The notes under the pieces are model-generated. The model made no database searches. It was not told the origin of the DNA and saw only the letters and a program-made list of their open reading frames with translations. DNA of 64,000 nt from Tatumella saanichensis (GTDB lineage Bacteria > Pseudomonadota > Gammaproteobacteria > Enterobacterales > Enterobacteriaceae), in the NCBI RefSeq assembly GCF_000439375.1, contig NZ_ATMI01000035.1:1-64000 (forward strand), in the 5' to 3' direction. Position 1 is the first letter of the stretch; the number at the start of each line of letters is the position of its first letter. Shown piece after piece: positions 1-6,972 of this stretch. Both the position numbers and the translations under genes were made by a program.

Positions 1-51
1 CCGATGGTAGTGTGGGGTCTCCCCATGCGAGAGTAGGGAACTGCCAGGCAT
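1..51 (+). rRNA. rrf: 5S ribosomal RNA, 3' end (partial)
   Basis: The first 51 bases match the 3' end of the enterobacterial 5S rRNA, from the conserved CCGATGGTAGTGTGGGG segment to the closing GCCAGGCAT that pairs with the 5' end of the molecule. The rest of the gene and of the rRNA operon lies left of the window. The position, on the far side of an accessory region from fis, corresponds to rrnD in E. coli. Confidence 0.95.
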
Positions 52-61
52 CCAAACAGTC

Positions 62-91
62 AAAAAGGCCATCCTTACGGATGGCCTTTTT
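62..91 (+). terminator. rRNA operon terminator
   Basis: A 13-base arm starting AAAAAGGCC pairs perfectly with its complement across a TTAC loop, and the right arm ends in five T residues. It lies 10 bases after the 5S end, as expected for an intrinsic rrn terminator. Confidence 0.9.
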
Positions 92-148
92 GCATTGGGG
101 CAAATATAAGCGGTGAAGTGCGTTAATAAGTGCCGAAACAACGCTCAT

Positions 149-254
149 GTGGGGTCTCCCGCTGCGAGAGTAGGACAAAAGCGTGCTTTTGAACGTTGCC
201 TGCGGCAACGGCCCGTAGGGCGGTGAACGCAGTGAGCCGTAAACTGCCAGGCAT
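149..254 (+). pseudogene. degenerate second 5S rRNA copy interrupted by a structured insert
   Basis: Positions 149-175 repeat the 5S segment from TGTGGGGTCTCC to GAGAGTAGG, with two changed bases. Positions 242-254 repeat the 5S 3' end AACTGCCAGGCAT. Between them lie about 66 foreign bases with nested inverted repeats: GTTGCC/GGCAAC, GCCC/GGGC and an outer ACGGC/GCCGT. The 5' two thirds of a 5S gene is absent. E. coli rrnD ends in rrfD-thrV-rrfF, so this is probably a wrecked rrfF. No tRNA-Thr is visible between the copies. Confidence 0.75.
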
Positions 255-264
255 CCAAACAGTC

Positions 265-294
265 AAAAAGGCCATCCGTAAGGATGGCCTTTTT
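265..294 (+). terminator. duplicated rRNA terminator
   Basis: A near-perfect second copy of the terminator at 62-91, with the same stem arms and a GTAA loop in place of TTAC, followed by a T run. It keeps the same spacing from the 5S 3' end, so 5S tail and terminator were duplicated together. Confidence 0.85.
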
Positions 295-480
295 GCATTG
301 GAGCGGAAAAATAGCCTGTCTCACCCCTCTTTGAGATTGCCTCGTAACGCGATCGAGTTACCTCAATCTCGACACCATTCTGCCTCCGCCCATGCCATAA
401 GCTGCGTAGCATTTCTCTGTAGGCTTATGCAGTAAATGAGGGAGCTTGAATCAACAACGGCAGCCTAAGCATATCAGTGA

Positions 481-648
481 TTACTGCTGCATATTACTGG
501 CAGGCACACTGTTCCATTGGCAGCTGATCACTTGGCCGCTTCCAGAACACTGTCCGGTCGGGGTCGCTTTCGTTTGTGGGGGTTTTTCCTTTTTAGCGGC
601 ACAGGCAGTCAGGAGTACACTGAGAAGGATCAGGCTGAATATACGCAC
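481..648 (-). CDS. small lipoprotein, 55 aa, unknown function
   Basis: A short reading frame starts with GTG at 648 and is preceded by a good Shine-Dalgarno sequence (GGAGAG, 6 bases before the start). The protein has a basic start (VRIF), a hydrophobic stretch and a clear lipobox L-T-A-C with the lipidated cysteine at residue 16. A charged KKEKPPQ linker and a 40-residue mature region with two more cysteines (C-S-G-S-G and S-C-Q-W) follow. Residues 2 and 3 after the lipidated Cys are Ala and Lys rather than Asp, so sorting to the outer membrane is likely. I do not recognise the family. It is monocistronic between the rRNA operon and a flavodoxin-like gene. Confidence 0.7.
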   Translation of the reverse strand: MRIFSLILLSVLLTACAAKKEKPPQTKATPTGQCSGSGQVISCQWNSVPASNMQQ

Positions 649-1069
649 GCTTTTCTCTCCAATAACTATTTCAGCCTATAGTAAACCAGCCTCTGTTTAA
701 TGTCCTGCCATAGGTCATGATGACCGCAATATTTTCCTGAATTCTTCTGCTGTGGGATGATATCTCGGTGCAATACGGCACAATTATCTGCGAAGAAATA
801 TCGATTAACATAATTAAAATCAAAGCGTTACCCTATTAGGTGTCAGCTTTGTTTTTCTGTACTATGCTTGAACACTTGTTACCGCAATACGCCCGTCGCC
901 AGCGAGTGTGCTGAATTCTCGTTTTCACCTTTATCTGACAGGCAGCTGTAGTGGTAGGTGATACTCTCGGGTTAGCTGAATTTTTTGAGTGTCGCAGGCT
1001 CTCTGCGGAATTTTCCTTTTATACTTCTACCGTTATTGTGACGGTAGCTTAATGATCAGAGAGGTAATT
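649..1069. other. intergenic region, promoters only
   Basis: Lies between the divergent lipoprotein and flavodoxin-like genes. No supported gene was found in either direction. It should hold both promoters; a TATACT at 1020-1025 is a possible -10 for the rightward gene, but no good -35 is placed before it. Confidence 0.5.
1027..1047 (+). promoter_or_regulatory. palindrome upstream of the flavodoxin-like gene (possible operator)
   Basis: Perfect 7-base inverted repeat CTACCGT/ACGGTAG with a 7-base spacer. It lies just after a possible -10 (TATACT, 1020-1025) and before the ribosome binding site at 1058-1064. Position and symmetry fit a repressor operator, or a leader hairpin. Confidence 0.4.
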
Positions 1070-1621
1070 ATGTCTGGTATTTACGTTGTCTATTTTTCCG
1101 GATATGGCCACACCCAGCGTGTTGCTGAGAGTGTTGCTGAAGGCGCACAAGCGGCCTTAATTGCTATCGATAACAATGGCGACATCAGTGCCGAAGATTG
1201 GGAACGATTAAACGCTGCCGATGGGATCATTTTCGGTGCGCCGACCTATATGGGTAGCGCCCCTTGGCAGTTTAAGAAATTCGCTGATGCCAGCTCAAAG
1301 CCGTGGTTTGCACGTCTGTGGCAGGACAAAGTGTTCGGTGGTTTCACTAACAGTGCCAGCCTAAACGGTGACAAACAAAATACTCTTATTTTCTTCCAGA
1401 CTCTGGCGGCTCAGCACGGCGGGATTTGGGTCAGTCTAGGTGTATTACCGGCTAATACCACTGCGGCAACCCGCGAAGATATCAATAACCTGGGGGGATC
1501 TGCCGGGCCACTGGTCCAGTCACCTTCGGATGCTGGGGCAGACCAGATCCCTGCCGGTGATTTAGCCACTGCCCGTCAATACGGTGCCCGTGTTGCGGAT
1601 ATCACTGCCCGTCTAAAATAA
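1070..1621 (+). CDS. flavodoxin-like NAD(P)H-dependent oxidoreductase (WrbA-like)
   Basis: A 183-residue cytoplasmic protein of the flavodoxin-like fold. The N-terminus has a beta strand (IYVVYFS) followed by the FMN phosphate loop S-G-Y-G-H-T-Q at residues 10-16. The segment G-A-P-T-Y-M-G-S is the second flavin-contact loop typical of WrbA/NAD(P)H:quinone reductases, and a G-G-F-T-N-S loop is the third. The start at 1070 was chosen because it has a strong ribosome binding site (AGAGAGG) and gives the normal flavodoxin N-terminus; an upstream in-frame start at 989 adds a poorly conserved tail. It stands alone, with a palindrome in its promoter region. Likely role: two-electron reduction of quinones or another electrophile; the substrate is unknown. 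Confidence 0.8.
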   Translation: MSGIYVVYFSGYGHTQRVAESVAEGAQAALIAIDNNGDISAEDWERLNAADGIIFGAPTYMGSAPWQFKKFADASSKPWFARLWQDKVFGGFTNSASLNGDKQNTLIFFQTLAAQHGGIWVSLGVLPANTTAATREDINNLGGSAGPLVQSPSDAGADQIPAGDLATARQYGARVADITARLK

Positions 1622-1747
1622 TCGTCGTATTAGCCCGTATGCTCTCTGCTGCGGGCTTGTCCTCTATTCTGTTAGCATCTCCTTACTTATCCTCTGCATT
1701 TACGCCTTATCCTAAATTCCGTATGCTGTTTTTATAACGTGTTAATG

Positions 1748-1774
1748 ACTCAAGGCAACGCTTGCCTATTGAGT
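1748..1774 (+). promoter_or_regulatory. leader hairpin before the S58 peptidase gene
   Basis: ACTCAAGGCAA pairs with TTGCC-TA-TTGAGT around a CGC loop, giving 11 paired bases with a two-base bulge. It ends 13 bases before the ATG at 1788 and just before the AAGGAT ribosome binding site, so it could affect translation or be an operator. There is no T run, so it is not a terminator. Confidence 0.4.
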
Positions 1775-1787
1775 ATGAAGGATAATC

Positions 1788-2846
1788 ATGGCGATAAGCG
1801 CACTTCAGCGCCAGCAACAACTGGCGTTACTCCGGTACTGGCGAGATCACCGATGCCTCAATTTTCCCCGCGGGCCGGTGGGTAAACATAACGCCTTGAC
1901 CGACGTTCCCGGTGTGCGTGTTGGTCACAGTACACTGGCACAGGGCGAAATACAGACTGGCGTAACGGCAATTGTGCCGAGTCACGATAATCTCTTCCAG
2001 AAACCTCTGCCCTGCGGTGTGTCCGTGCTTAACGGATTTGCGAAACCGACCGGTCTGACCCAGATTGACGAGCTTGGGGAACTACAAACGCCGGTACTGC
2101 TCAGTAATACCTTTGCGGTGGGAACCCTGTTTACCAGTTTGGTGAAAGCCACGCTGCGTGATAATCCTCAGCTTGGACGCGAACTGCCGACCGTCAATCC
2201 ACTGGTACTGGAGTGTAATGATGGCTGGCTGAATGATATCCAAGCACTGGCCGTCAGTGAAGAAATGGCACAGCAGGCGCTGGCATCTGCCAGCACCCGT
2301 TTTGCACGTGGCAGTGTTGGAGCGGGTCGTGGTATGAGTTGTTTTTCCCTCAAGGGCGGTATCGGTACGGCATCCCGATCCCTCCCTGCGTTACAGGCGA
2401 CTCTCGGTGTTTTGGTTTTGGCCAACTTTGGGACTCTGGATCACCTGACTTTGCAAGGGGTCAGGATAGGAGATCGGTTGGCACCCTTAGTCCCTGGCTT
2501 GATCCCCCAGAAAGATGCCGGTTCGATCATTATTGTGATTGCCACTGATGCCGCAGTCGATGCTCGGCAACTCAAACGGATTGCCCGGCGCGCCGGCGCG
2601 GGATTAGGCCGTATTGGTAGCTACTGGGGACATGGGTCTGGAGATATTGCCGTCGCGTTTTCAACCCTACGGGCAGAATCAACGGTTGATGAGACCCAGA
2701 TCGAACCGCTATTGGCTGCGGCAGCCGATGCGACTGAACACGCGGTAGTGGATGCCTTACTCTCTGCTGAAGCAGTCACCGGTTTTCGCGGGCATCATCG
2801 TCCGGCACTTGCAGATCTTCTCGATCAGCTGGCTGCCGCATTGTGA
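1788..2846 (+). CDS. P1/S58 family aminopeptidase (DmpA/BapA-like)
   Basis: A 352-residue N-terminal-nucleophile hydrolase of the DmpA (L-aminopeptidase/D-esterase) and BapA (beta-peptidyl aminopeptidase) family. Family landmarks are visible: N-A-L-T-D-V-P-G-V-R-V-G-H near the N-terminus, the G-G-I-G-T-A-S-R loop in the middle, and D-A-G-S-I-I-I-V around residue 246. In this family the bond before that serine is cut autocatalytically, which exposes Ser246 as the nucleophile. The length is normal for the family and no signal peptide is seen, so the enzyme should be cytoplasmic. Its stop overlaps the region just before an M55 D-aminopeptidase, so the two are cotranscribed and probably work together on peptides with unusual residues (D- or beta-amino acids). 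Confidence 0.88.
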   Translation: MAISALQRQQQLALLRYWRDHRCLNFPRGPVGKHNALTDVPGVRVGHSTLAQGEIQTGVTAIVPSHDNLFQKPLPCGVSVLNGFAKPTGLTQIDELGELQTPVLLSNTFAVGTLFTSLVKATLRDNPQLGRELPTVNPLVLECNDGWLNDIQALAVSEEMAQQALASASTRFARGSVGAGRGMSCFSLKGGIGTASRSLPALQATLGVLVLANFGTLDHLTLQGVRIGDRLAPLVPGLIPQKDAGSIIIVIATDAAVDARQLKRIARRAGAGLGRIGSYWGHGSGDIAVAFSTLRAESTVDETQIEPLLAAAADATEHAVVDALLSAEAVTGFRGHHRPALADLLDQLAAAL

Positions 2847-2875
2847 ATAACGATCCCAGAGGGATAACACATACA

Positions 2876-3697
2876 ATGAAGATCTTTATTTCAGCAGATA
2901 TTGAAGGCATTGCCGGGGTAATGCGTCCTGAGCAATGTTCTCCCGGCCATGCCGAGTATCAGATTGCCCGAAGTCTGATGGAGCAGGAAGTGAACGCTGC
3001 CATTGAGGGGGCATTCCGTGGGGGAGCCAGTCAAGTTGTGGTGGCTGACAGTCACGCGCAGATGACTAACCTCCGGGCCGCAATGCTCGACTCACGCGCA
3101 CGGCTGGTACAGGGGAAACCCCGTGCCTTGTCGATGATAGAAGGTATTGAGCAGCAGGCTTTCGACGGGATGATGTGTATTGGCTTTCATACTGCTGCTG
3201 GGGAAACCGGCGTACTGGCTCATACGATTAACAGCCGCGCCTTCTGGCGGGTGAAAATTAATGGTCAGGTGATGGGCGAAACCGATATCTATGCCGCTGC
3301 GGCCGCAGAACAGGGCACACCACTGTTACTGGTGAGTGGGGATGACCATCTACAAAAGTGGATTAACCGCTATTATCCGCAGACTGCGTATGCCTGTGTG
3401 AAACGAGCCATTTCCAATACGGCTGCGGAATCAATGAGTCCACAGCAGGCTGGACAAACTATTACTGCCGCGGCAGAACAGGCAGTACGCCAGTGTAGGA
3501 TAGCCGTGTCGCCTATCGTGACGACACCCTATCGGCTAGAATTATTGGTGACCCGCCCAGTATTAGCAGATGTCTTTGCGCTGATCCCTGGTGTGGAGCG
3601 AGAGGACGGAGTGACGGTCAGCTATCAGACCGAGTCGATCAGGGAATTGGTCAGTTTGCTCAGTACCTTTTCCACCTTAGCGATGACCCAAATATAA
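2876..3697 (+). CDS. M55 family zinc D-aminopeptidase (DppA-like)
   Basis: A 273-residue protein very close in length and motifs to DppA of Bacillus subtilis, a self-compartmentalising decameric zinc D-aminopeptidase. The metal ligands can be read directly: S-A-D-I-E-G gives Asp8 and Glu10, D-S-H gives His60, G-F-H gives His105, and G-E-T-D gives Glu135. The start at 2876 was preferred over an upstream GTG at 2843 because it gives this standard numbering; the ribosome binding site (AGAGGG) is about 12 bases upstream. It follows the S58 aminopeptidase by 29 bases, forming a two-gene unit. No dpp transport genes adjoin it. The likely role is release of D-amino acids from short peptides in the cytoplasm. 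Confidence 0.88.
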   Translation: MKIFISADIEGIAGVMRPEQCSPGHAEYQIARSLMEQEVNAAIEGAFRGGASQVVVADSHAQMTNLRAAMLDSRARLVQGKPRALSMIEGIEQQAFDGMMCIGFHTAAGETGVLAHTINSRAFWRVKINGQVMGETDIYAAAAAEQGTPLLLVSGDDHLQKWINRYYPQTAYACVKRAISNTAAESMSPQQAGQTITAAAEQAVRQCRIAVSPIVTTPYRLELLVTRPVLADVFALIPGVEREDGVTVSYQTESIRELVSLLSTFSTLAMTQI

Positions 3698-3709
3698 CGG
3701 TAGGTAGAA

Positions 3710-3733
3710 GCAGGACACGAAGATGTGTCCTGC
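3710..3733. terminator. hairpin between convergent genes
   Basis: Perfect 9-base stem GCAGGACAC/GTGTCCTGC with a 6-base loop. It lies in the 44-base gap between the converging dppA-like and tautomerase genes. It lacks a strong T run on either side, so it is only a probable bidirectional terminator. Confidence 0.5.
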
Positions 3734-3741
3734 CAAAGACG

Positions 3742-3927
3742 TTACTGCTCGTCGAAAGGAATACCGCCCCGTGACTTATGCTGCTTAGGGGTTTCAACCA
3801 CTGAGACCACTACCACCTCAGGGTCAACCTTAAAGTTACTGACCACGGCGTCGGTAATATCTTTCATCAGTTTCTTTTTCTGCTCACTGCTGCGGCCTTC
3901 CACAGCAAAGACAACGACTTCCGGCAT
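3742..3927 (-). CDS. 4-oxalocrotonate tautomerase family protein
   Basis: A 61-residue tautomerase superfamily subunit. These enzymes use an N-terminal proline, exposed after Met removal, as the catalytic base. The second of two nearby ATGs was chosen as the start for two reasons: it yields Met-Pro-Glu, and the AGGAG ribosome binding site is 6 bases before it but touches the first ATG. The G-R-S-S-E-Q-K-K-K-L segment is the usual helix start. It is the last gene of the minus-strand aromatic cluster, 48 bases after the transporter gene. It could isomerise an unsaturated keto acid from ring cleavage, but no ring-cleavage dioxygenase is in the window. Confidence 0.8.
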   Translation of the reverse strand: MPEVVVFAVEGRSSEQKKKLMKDITDAVVSNFKVDPEVVVVSVVETPKQHKSRGGIPFDEQ

Positions 3928-3975
3928 ACTCATCTCCTGTAAAGGGAACTGTATCTGACCTCAACGGACAGAGGG

Positions 3976-5289
3976 TTACGAAGATTTTTTATCAGGGCGA
4001 ATACTCACCAGCGTGATAATCGCGATCACTGCAAAAACAATTAACATCAGGGATACTGGCCATGACGCATTGAACTTGATCAACAGTGCGACAGCAATCA
4101 TTGGGCCAAATCCGCCAGCCAGTAAGGCCCCCAGTTCATGACCCAGCGCCAGCCCAGTATAACGTGCTTCAGTAGGAAACAGTTTACCCATCATAAACGG
4201 CTGTGCACCAATCATGGCTCCATGACAGCAAGGTAGCCCAAGGATCATTGCCAGCATAATGTATTCATGCACACCGGTGTTCAATAGCCAGAAGAACGGA
4301 AAAGCGATGATCAGTAGGCCAATGACACCAATGTAATACACGGTTTTAAAGCCAATTTTATCAGCCATTGATCCCCAAAAAAGTATAGCAAACAGCTCAA
4401 CAGTCATCGCAATTCCGGTGGCTCCGACAATGGTACTACCAGTCAGGCCGATATGTTGTCCGTAAGCCATAGAAAAGGTAAAGAAAATATAGATCGCGCC
4501 GTTTTCCGGCATACGTAAACCGATAGCCTGCAGGACCTGCAATGGATAGCGTTTGAGAATAAGCATCAGTGGAACGCTGGAGGCTTTTCCTTCCGCTTTT
4601 TTGCGAGCACGGGCAGCCACGACGTCAGGGTTTTCTTTTATATTTTTCCGGATATAAATACCCAACACGAAAATCACAATACTGGCTAGGAAGGGCAGAC
4701 GCCATGCCCAAGATATTATCGTTTCATGGGGTAACAGGTTGATCAGATAAAAAGCCAATGCCGACAGTACAAATCCACCGGATACGCCCACTTGACTCCA
4801 GGCAGTATAATAGCCTTTTTTATTTTCCGGCGCATTTTCACTCAGCATTAATACCCCGCCCCCCCATTCTCCCCCTGACGCAACGCCCTGAATGAATCGC
4901 ATCAGAATCAGTAATGCTGGAGCAATCAGGCCGGCTTGAGAATAGGTGGGTAATACACCGATAATAAAAGTACTCGCGCCCATCAGTACTAAAGTAATAA
5001 TTAGAGTCATTTTGTGACTATATTTATCACCAATATGGCCGAATAAAATACCACCCAGTGGCCGAGCAACAAAACCGATAGCAAATCCAGAAAAGGCTAG
5101 TAGCGTTCCTATTAATGGATCAGACTGGGCAGGGAAAAATAACGGACCAAAGACAAGTGCAGCTGCGGTGCCATAGAGAAAAAAATCATACCATTCTAGG
5201 GCATTTCCCAGCAGTGAACTGAATACAATTCTCCGCATGTCCTTTGATGCGTTATTCGGGATATCCATAGTCATCACTTTCTCATTCAT
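3976..5289 (-). CDS. MHS-family metabolite:H+ symporter (MFS)
   Basis: A 437-residue inner-membrane protein with about twelve hydrophobic segments. It carries the MHS (metabolite:proton symporter) signatures: N-A-L-E-W-Y-D-F-F-L-Y-G in the first helix, G-F-V-A-R-P-L-G-G and G-H-I-G-D-K in the first loop, and R-F-I-Q-G-V-A-S-G-G-E-W-G-G in helix 4. Relatives include ProP, KgtP and ShiA, and aromatic acid carriers. It lies directly after the dioxygenase reductase gene in the same orientation, so it most likely imports the substrate of that pathway. The start at 5289 has only a weak ribosome binding site; an in-frame ATG at residue 7 is possible. Confidence 0.88.
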   Translation of the reverse strand: MNEKVMTMDIPNNASKDMRRIVFSSLLGNALEWYDFFLYGTAAALVFGPLFFPAQSDPLIGTLLAFSGFAIGFVARPLGGILFGHIGDKYSHKMTLIITLVLMGASTFIIGVLPTYSQAGLIAPALLILMRFIQGVASGGEWGGGVLMLSENAPENKKGYYTAWSQVGVSGGFVLSALAFYLINLLPHETIISWAWRLPFLASIVIFVLGIYIRKNIKENPDVVAARARKKAEGKASSVPLMLILKRYPLQVLQAIGLRMPENGAIYIFFTFSMAYGQHIGLTGSTIVGATGIAMTVELFAILFWGSMADKIGFKTVYYIGVIGLLIIAFPFFWLLNTGVHEYIMLAMILGLPCCHGAMIGAQPFMMGKLFPTEARYTGLALGHELGALLAGGFGPMIAVALLIKFNASWPVSLMLIVFAVIAIITLVSIRPDKKSS

Positions 5290-5474
5290 AACGTATTCTC
5301 ATGCAGGTGATGCGGTTATTATTTAAGGAGTAAGACAAAGATAACGACATCCTTTTATTATTGACTGCCGGAGAAAGTCTCTGCCCTGACTGATTATTGG
5401 TCAGAGGGAAGCACCGATCCGTTATTGATATTCCCCGTGATTCCTATTCAGTTATCTGTATTTTCCTCAGTGTG

Positions 5475-6440
5475 TTACTCAGTTTCAAAAACCTCAATGA
5501 CCAGCTTTTTCGATTTTGAACGTGAACAGCAGAGGATAATTTGATCATTATCCTGCTTCTCTTCATCCGTCAGATAACTGTCACGATGATCAGGTACGCC
5601 CTCTAACACATTCGCTAAGCAGGTACCGCAGATCCCCTGTTCACAGGAGACTTTTACACGGACACCTGCTTCGCTGAGTGCATTGACAATACTCTGATTT
5701 TCTCTGACCTGTACCGTGATCCCCTGCTCCGGCAGTTCTACCTCGAAGGCATCACCGCTGGCATCGGCTTCCTTATTAAAATACTCCTTATGTACTTGGC
5801 CGGCGGGTATATCACTGGCCAGCGCAGTGTTGATAACCCAATCCATAAATCCTTCTGGGCCACAAACATAGACATGGGCATTGTTAGGGGCCTGCTTCAG
5901 TACATTTGCTAACTGTAAACGTTGTTCTTCGCCCTCGTCATCGAAATGGAAATGGACCTGCGAGGCATACAGCCCCTGTGTCATCTCATCAACAAATCCC
6001 ATCCGCTTACGGGTTTTGCCACAATAATGGAGCTCAAAGGAGTGGCCCTCGCGGTGTAATTCATCAGCCATTGCTAGCATTGGCGTGACACCAATTCCAC
6101 CCCCGAATAAATACGTATGAGAGGCCGTTTTATCCAGCGGAAAAAGATTACGTGGCAGGCTGGCCATCACTTCATCCCCGGCCTGCAAACGATGTGCTGC
6201 GACAGACCCCCCACGCGACTCCGGTGCTTTGAGGATACCGAGACGCCAAGTCTTATGGTCAGTTGGGCTGCTACACAGAGAGTACTGGCGTACCATCCCA
6301 TCATCAAAATGAAGGTCGATATGCGCTCCGGCGGTAAATGTCGGCAGGTCCTGACCGTCAGCAGAAGCCAAGGAAATGACGAGCACATCTTCGCCTTGGA
6401 GTTCGCGTTGGGTCACCTGTAACTTAATGGTATCTGACAT
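5475..6440 (-). CDS. dioxygenase reductase, phthalate/vanillate type (FNR-like flavin + 2Fe-2S)
   Basis: A 321-residue soluble reductase of the PDR/VanB class. The domain order is a flavin barrel (R-Q-Y-S-L-C-S-S), an NAD(P)H-binding domain (G-G-G-I-G-V-T-P-M) and a C-terminal plant-type 2Fe-2S ferredoxin domain. The last has the ligands C-x4-C-x2-C (C-E-Q-G-I-C-G-T-C) and a fourth Cys in I-L-C-C near the end. This class passes electrons from NADH through flavin and its own iron-sulfur cluster to a Rieske oxygenase, so no separate ferredoxin is needed. It lies 50 bases downstream of the beta subunit gene and is the obvious partner of that oxygenase. In an iac-like reading it is the IacF counterpart. 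Confidence 0.92.
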   Translation of the reverse strand: MSDTIKLQVTQRELQGEDVLVISLASADGQDLPTFTAGAHIDLHFDDGMVRQYSLCSSPTDHKTWRLGILKAPESRGGSVAAHRLQAGDEVMASLPRNLFPLDKTASHTYLFGGGIGVTPMLAMADELHREGHSFELHYCGKTRKRMGFVDEMTQGLYASQVHFHFDDEGEEQRLQLANVLKQAPNNAHVYVCGPEGFMDWVINTALASDIPAGQVHKEYFNKEADASGDAFEVELPEQGITVQVRENQSIVNALSEAGVRVKVSCEQGICGTCLANVLEGVPDHRDSYLTDEEKQDNDQIILCCSRSKSKKLVIEVFETE

Positions 6441-6490
6441 ACACTGATCCTTTACTGCTAACCTAATGATAAACGGCTTTTTTCCAGAAA

Positions 6491-6970
6491 TTAGATGATG
6501 TAACCGATACTTCGGAGGAAATCAGCGCCGTTAATGGTACGGACGACCTTCTGCGCAATTAACCATCCTTCACCGGCACGCACCAGGGTATAGGTCAGAT
6601 CAGCCACATAATGTTGGGAATTCCCTTTGCGATACTCCCATAATGATTGCGCGCAACGGACTTCAACGCTCTGTTCATCGGCTCGTACGATGCGATGACG
6701 GCCTGCCATACGGATAGTTCGAGCCCGAGGAGTGGTCGAGATAGACTCGCCGCTATACAGACGGTGAACGCGCTTTTGACGCATCTCATGGTTGTCATAG
6801 GCATAATTCAGCACATTGGCAAAATCGGTGGTTTGCTGATCGATGGGGACAATGTACAGACCTTCCTGCTGCCACAGGGTGAGCCATTGGTTAAATTCTC
6901 CCTGGTCAAGCAGGTCAGCCTCCAGATTCAGAAAGTTGATTACGTCCTGATAGAGTTCATTATTGGTCAT
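6491..6970 (-). CDS. aromatic-ring-hydroxylating dioxygenase, beta (small) subunit
   Basis: A 159-residue protein of the SnoaL/cystatin-like fold used by small subunits of Rieske dioxygenases. Typical pieces are F-L-N-x-E-A-D-L-L-D at the N-terminus, Y-I-V-P near residue 40, and the R-V-x-R-L and R-x-R-R-I-V-R-A-D-E strands in the middle. The start at 6970 was chosen because it follows the alpha subunit stop by 2 bases and has GGGGAAG 7 bases upstream; an in-frame start upstream would lie inside the alpha gene. Subunits of this kind assemble as alpha3-beta3 hexamers and play a structural role. The tight coupling to alpha indicates equal synthesis. Confidence 0.9.
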   Translation of the reverse strand: MTNNELYQDVINFLNLEADLLDQGEFNQWLTLWQQEGLYIVPIDQQTTDFANVLNYAYDNHEMRQKRVHRLYSGESISTTPRARTIRMAGRHRIVRADEQSVEVRCAQSLWEYRKGNSQHYVADLTYTLVRAGEGWLIAQKVVRTINGADFLRSIGYII

Positions 6971-6972
6971 TA

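Noticed and set aside
196-435. 79-codon plus-strand frame
   Set aside because: Runs through the broken 5S copy and its terminator; no ribosome binding site, and composition explained by those elements.
446-700. 84-codon plus-strand frame
   Set aside because: Antisense to the lipoprotein gene, which has a ribosome binding site and lipobox; the plus frame has neither.
989-1069. Upstream extension of the flavodoxin-like protein
   Set aside because: The added 27 residues are unlike the family N-terminus and would run through a possible -10 and the palindrome; the ATG at 1070 has the ribosome binding site.
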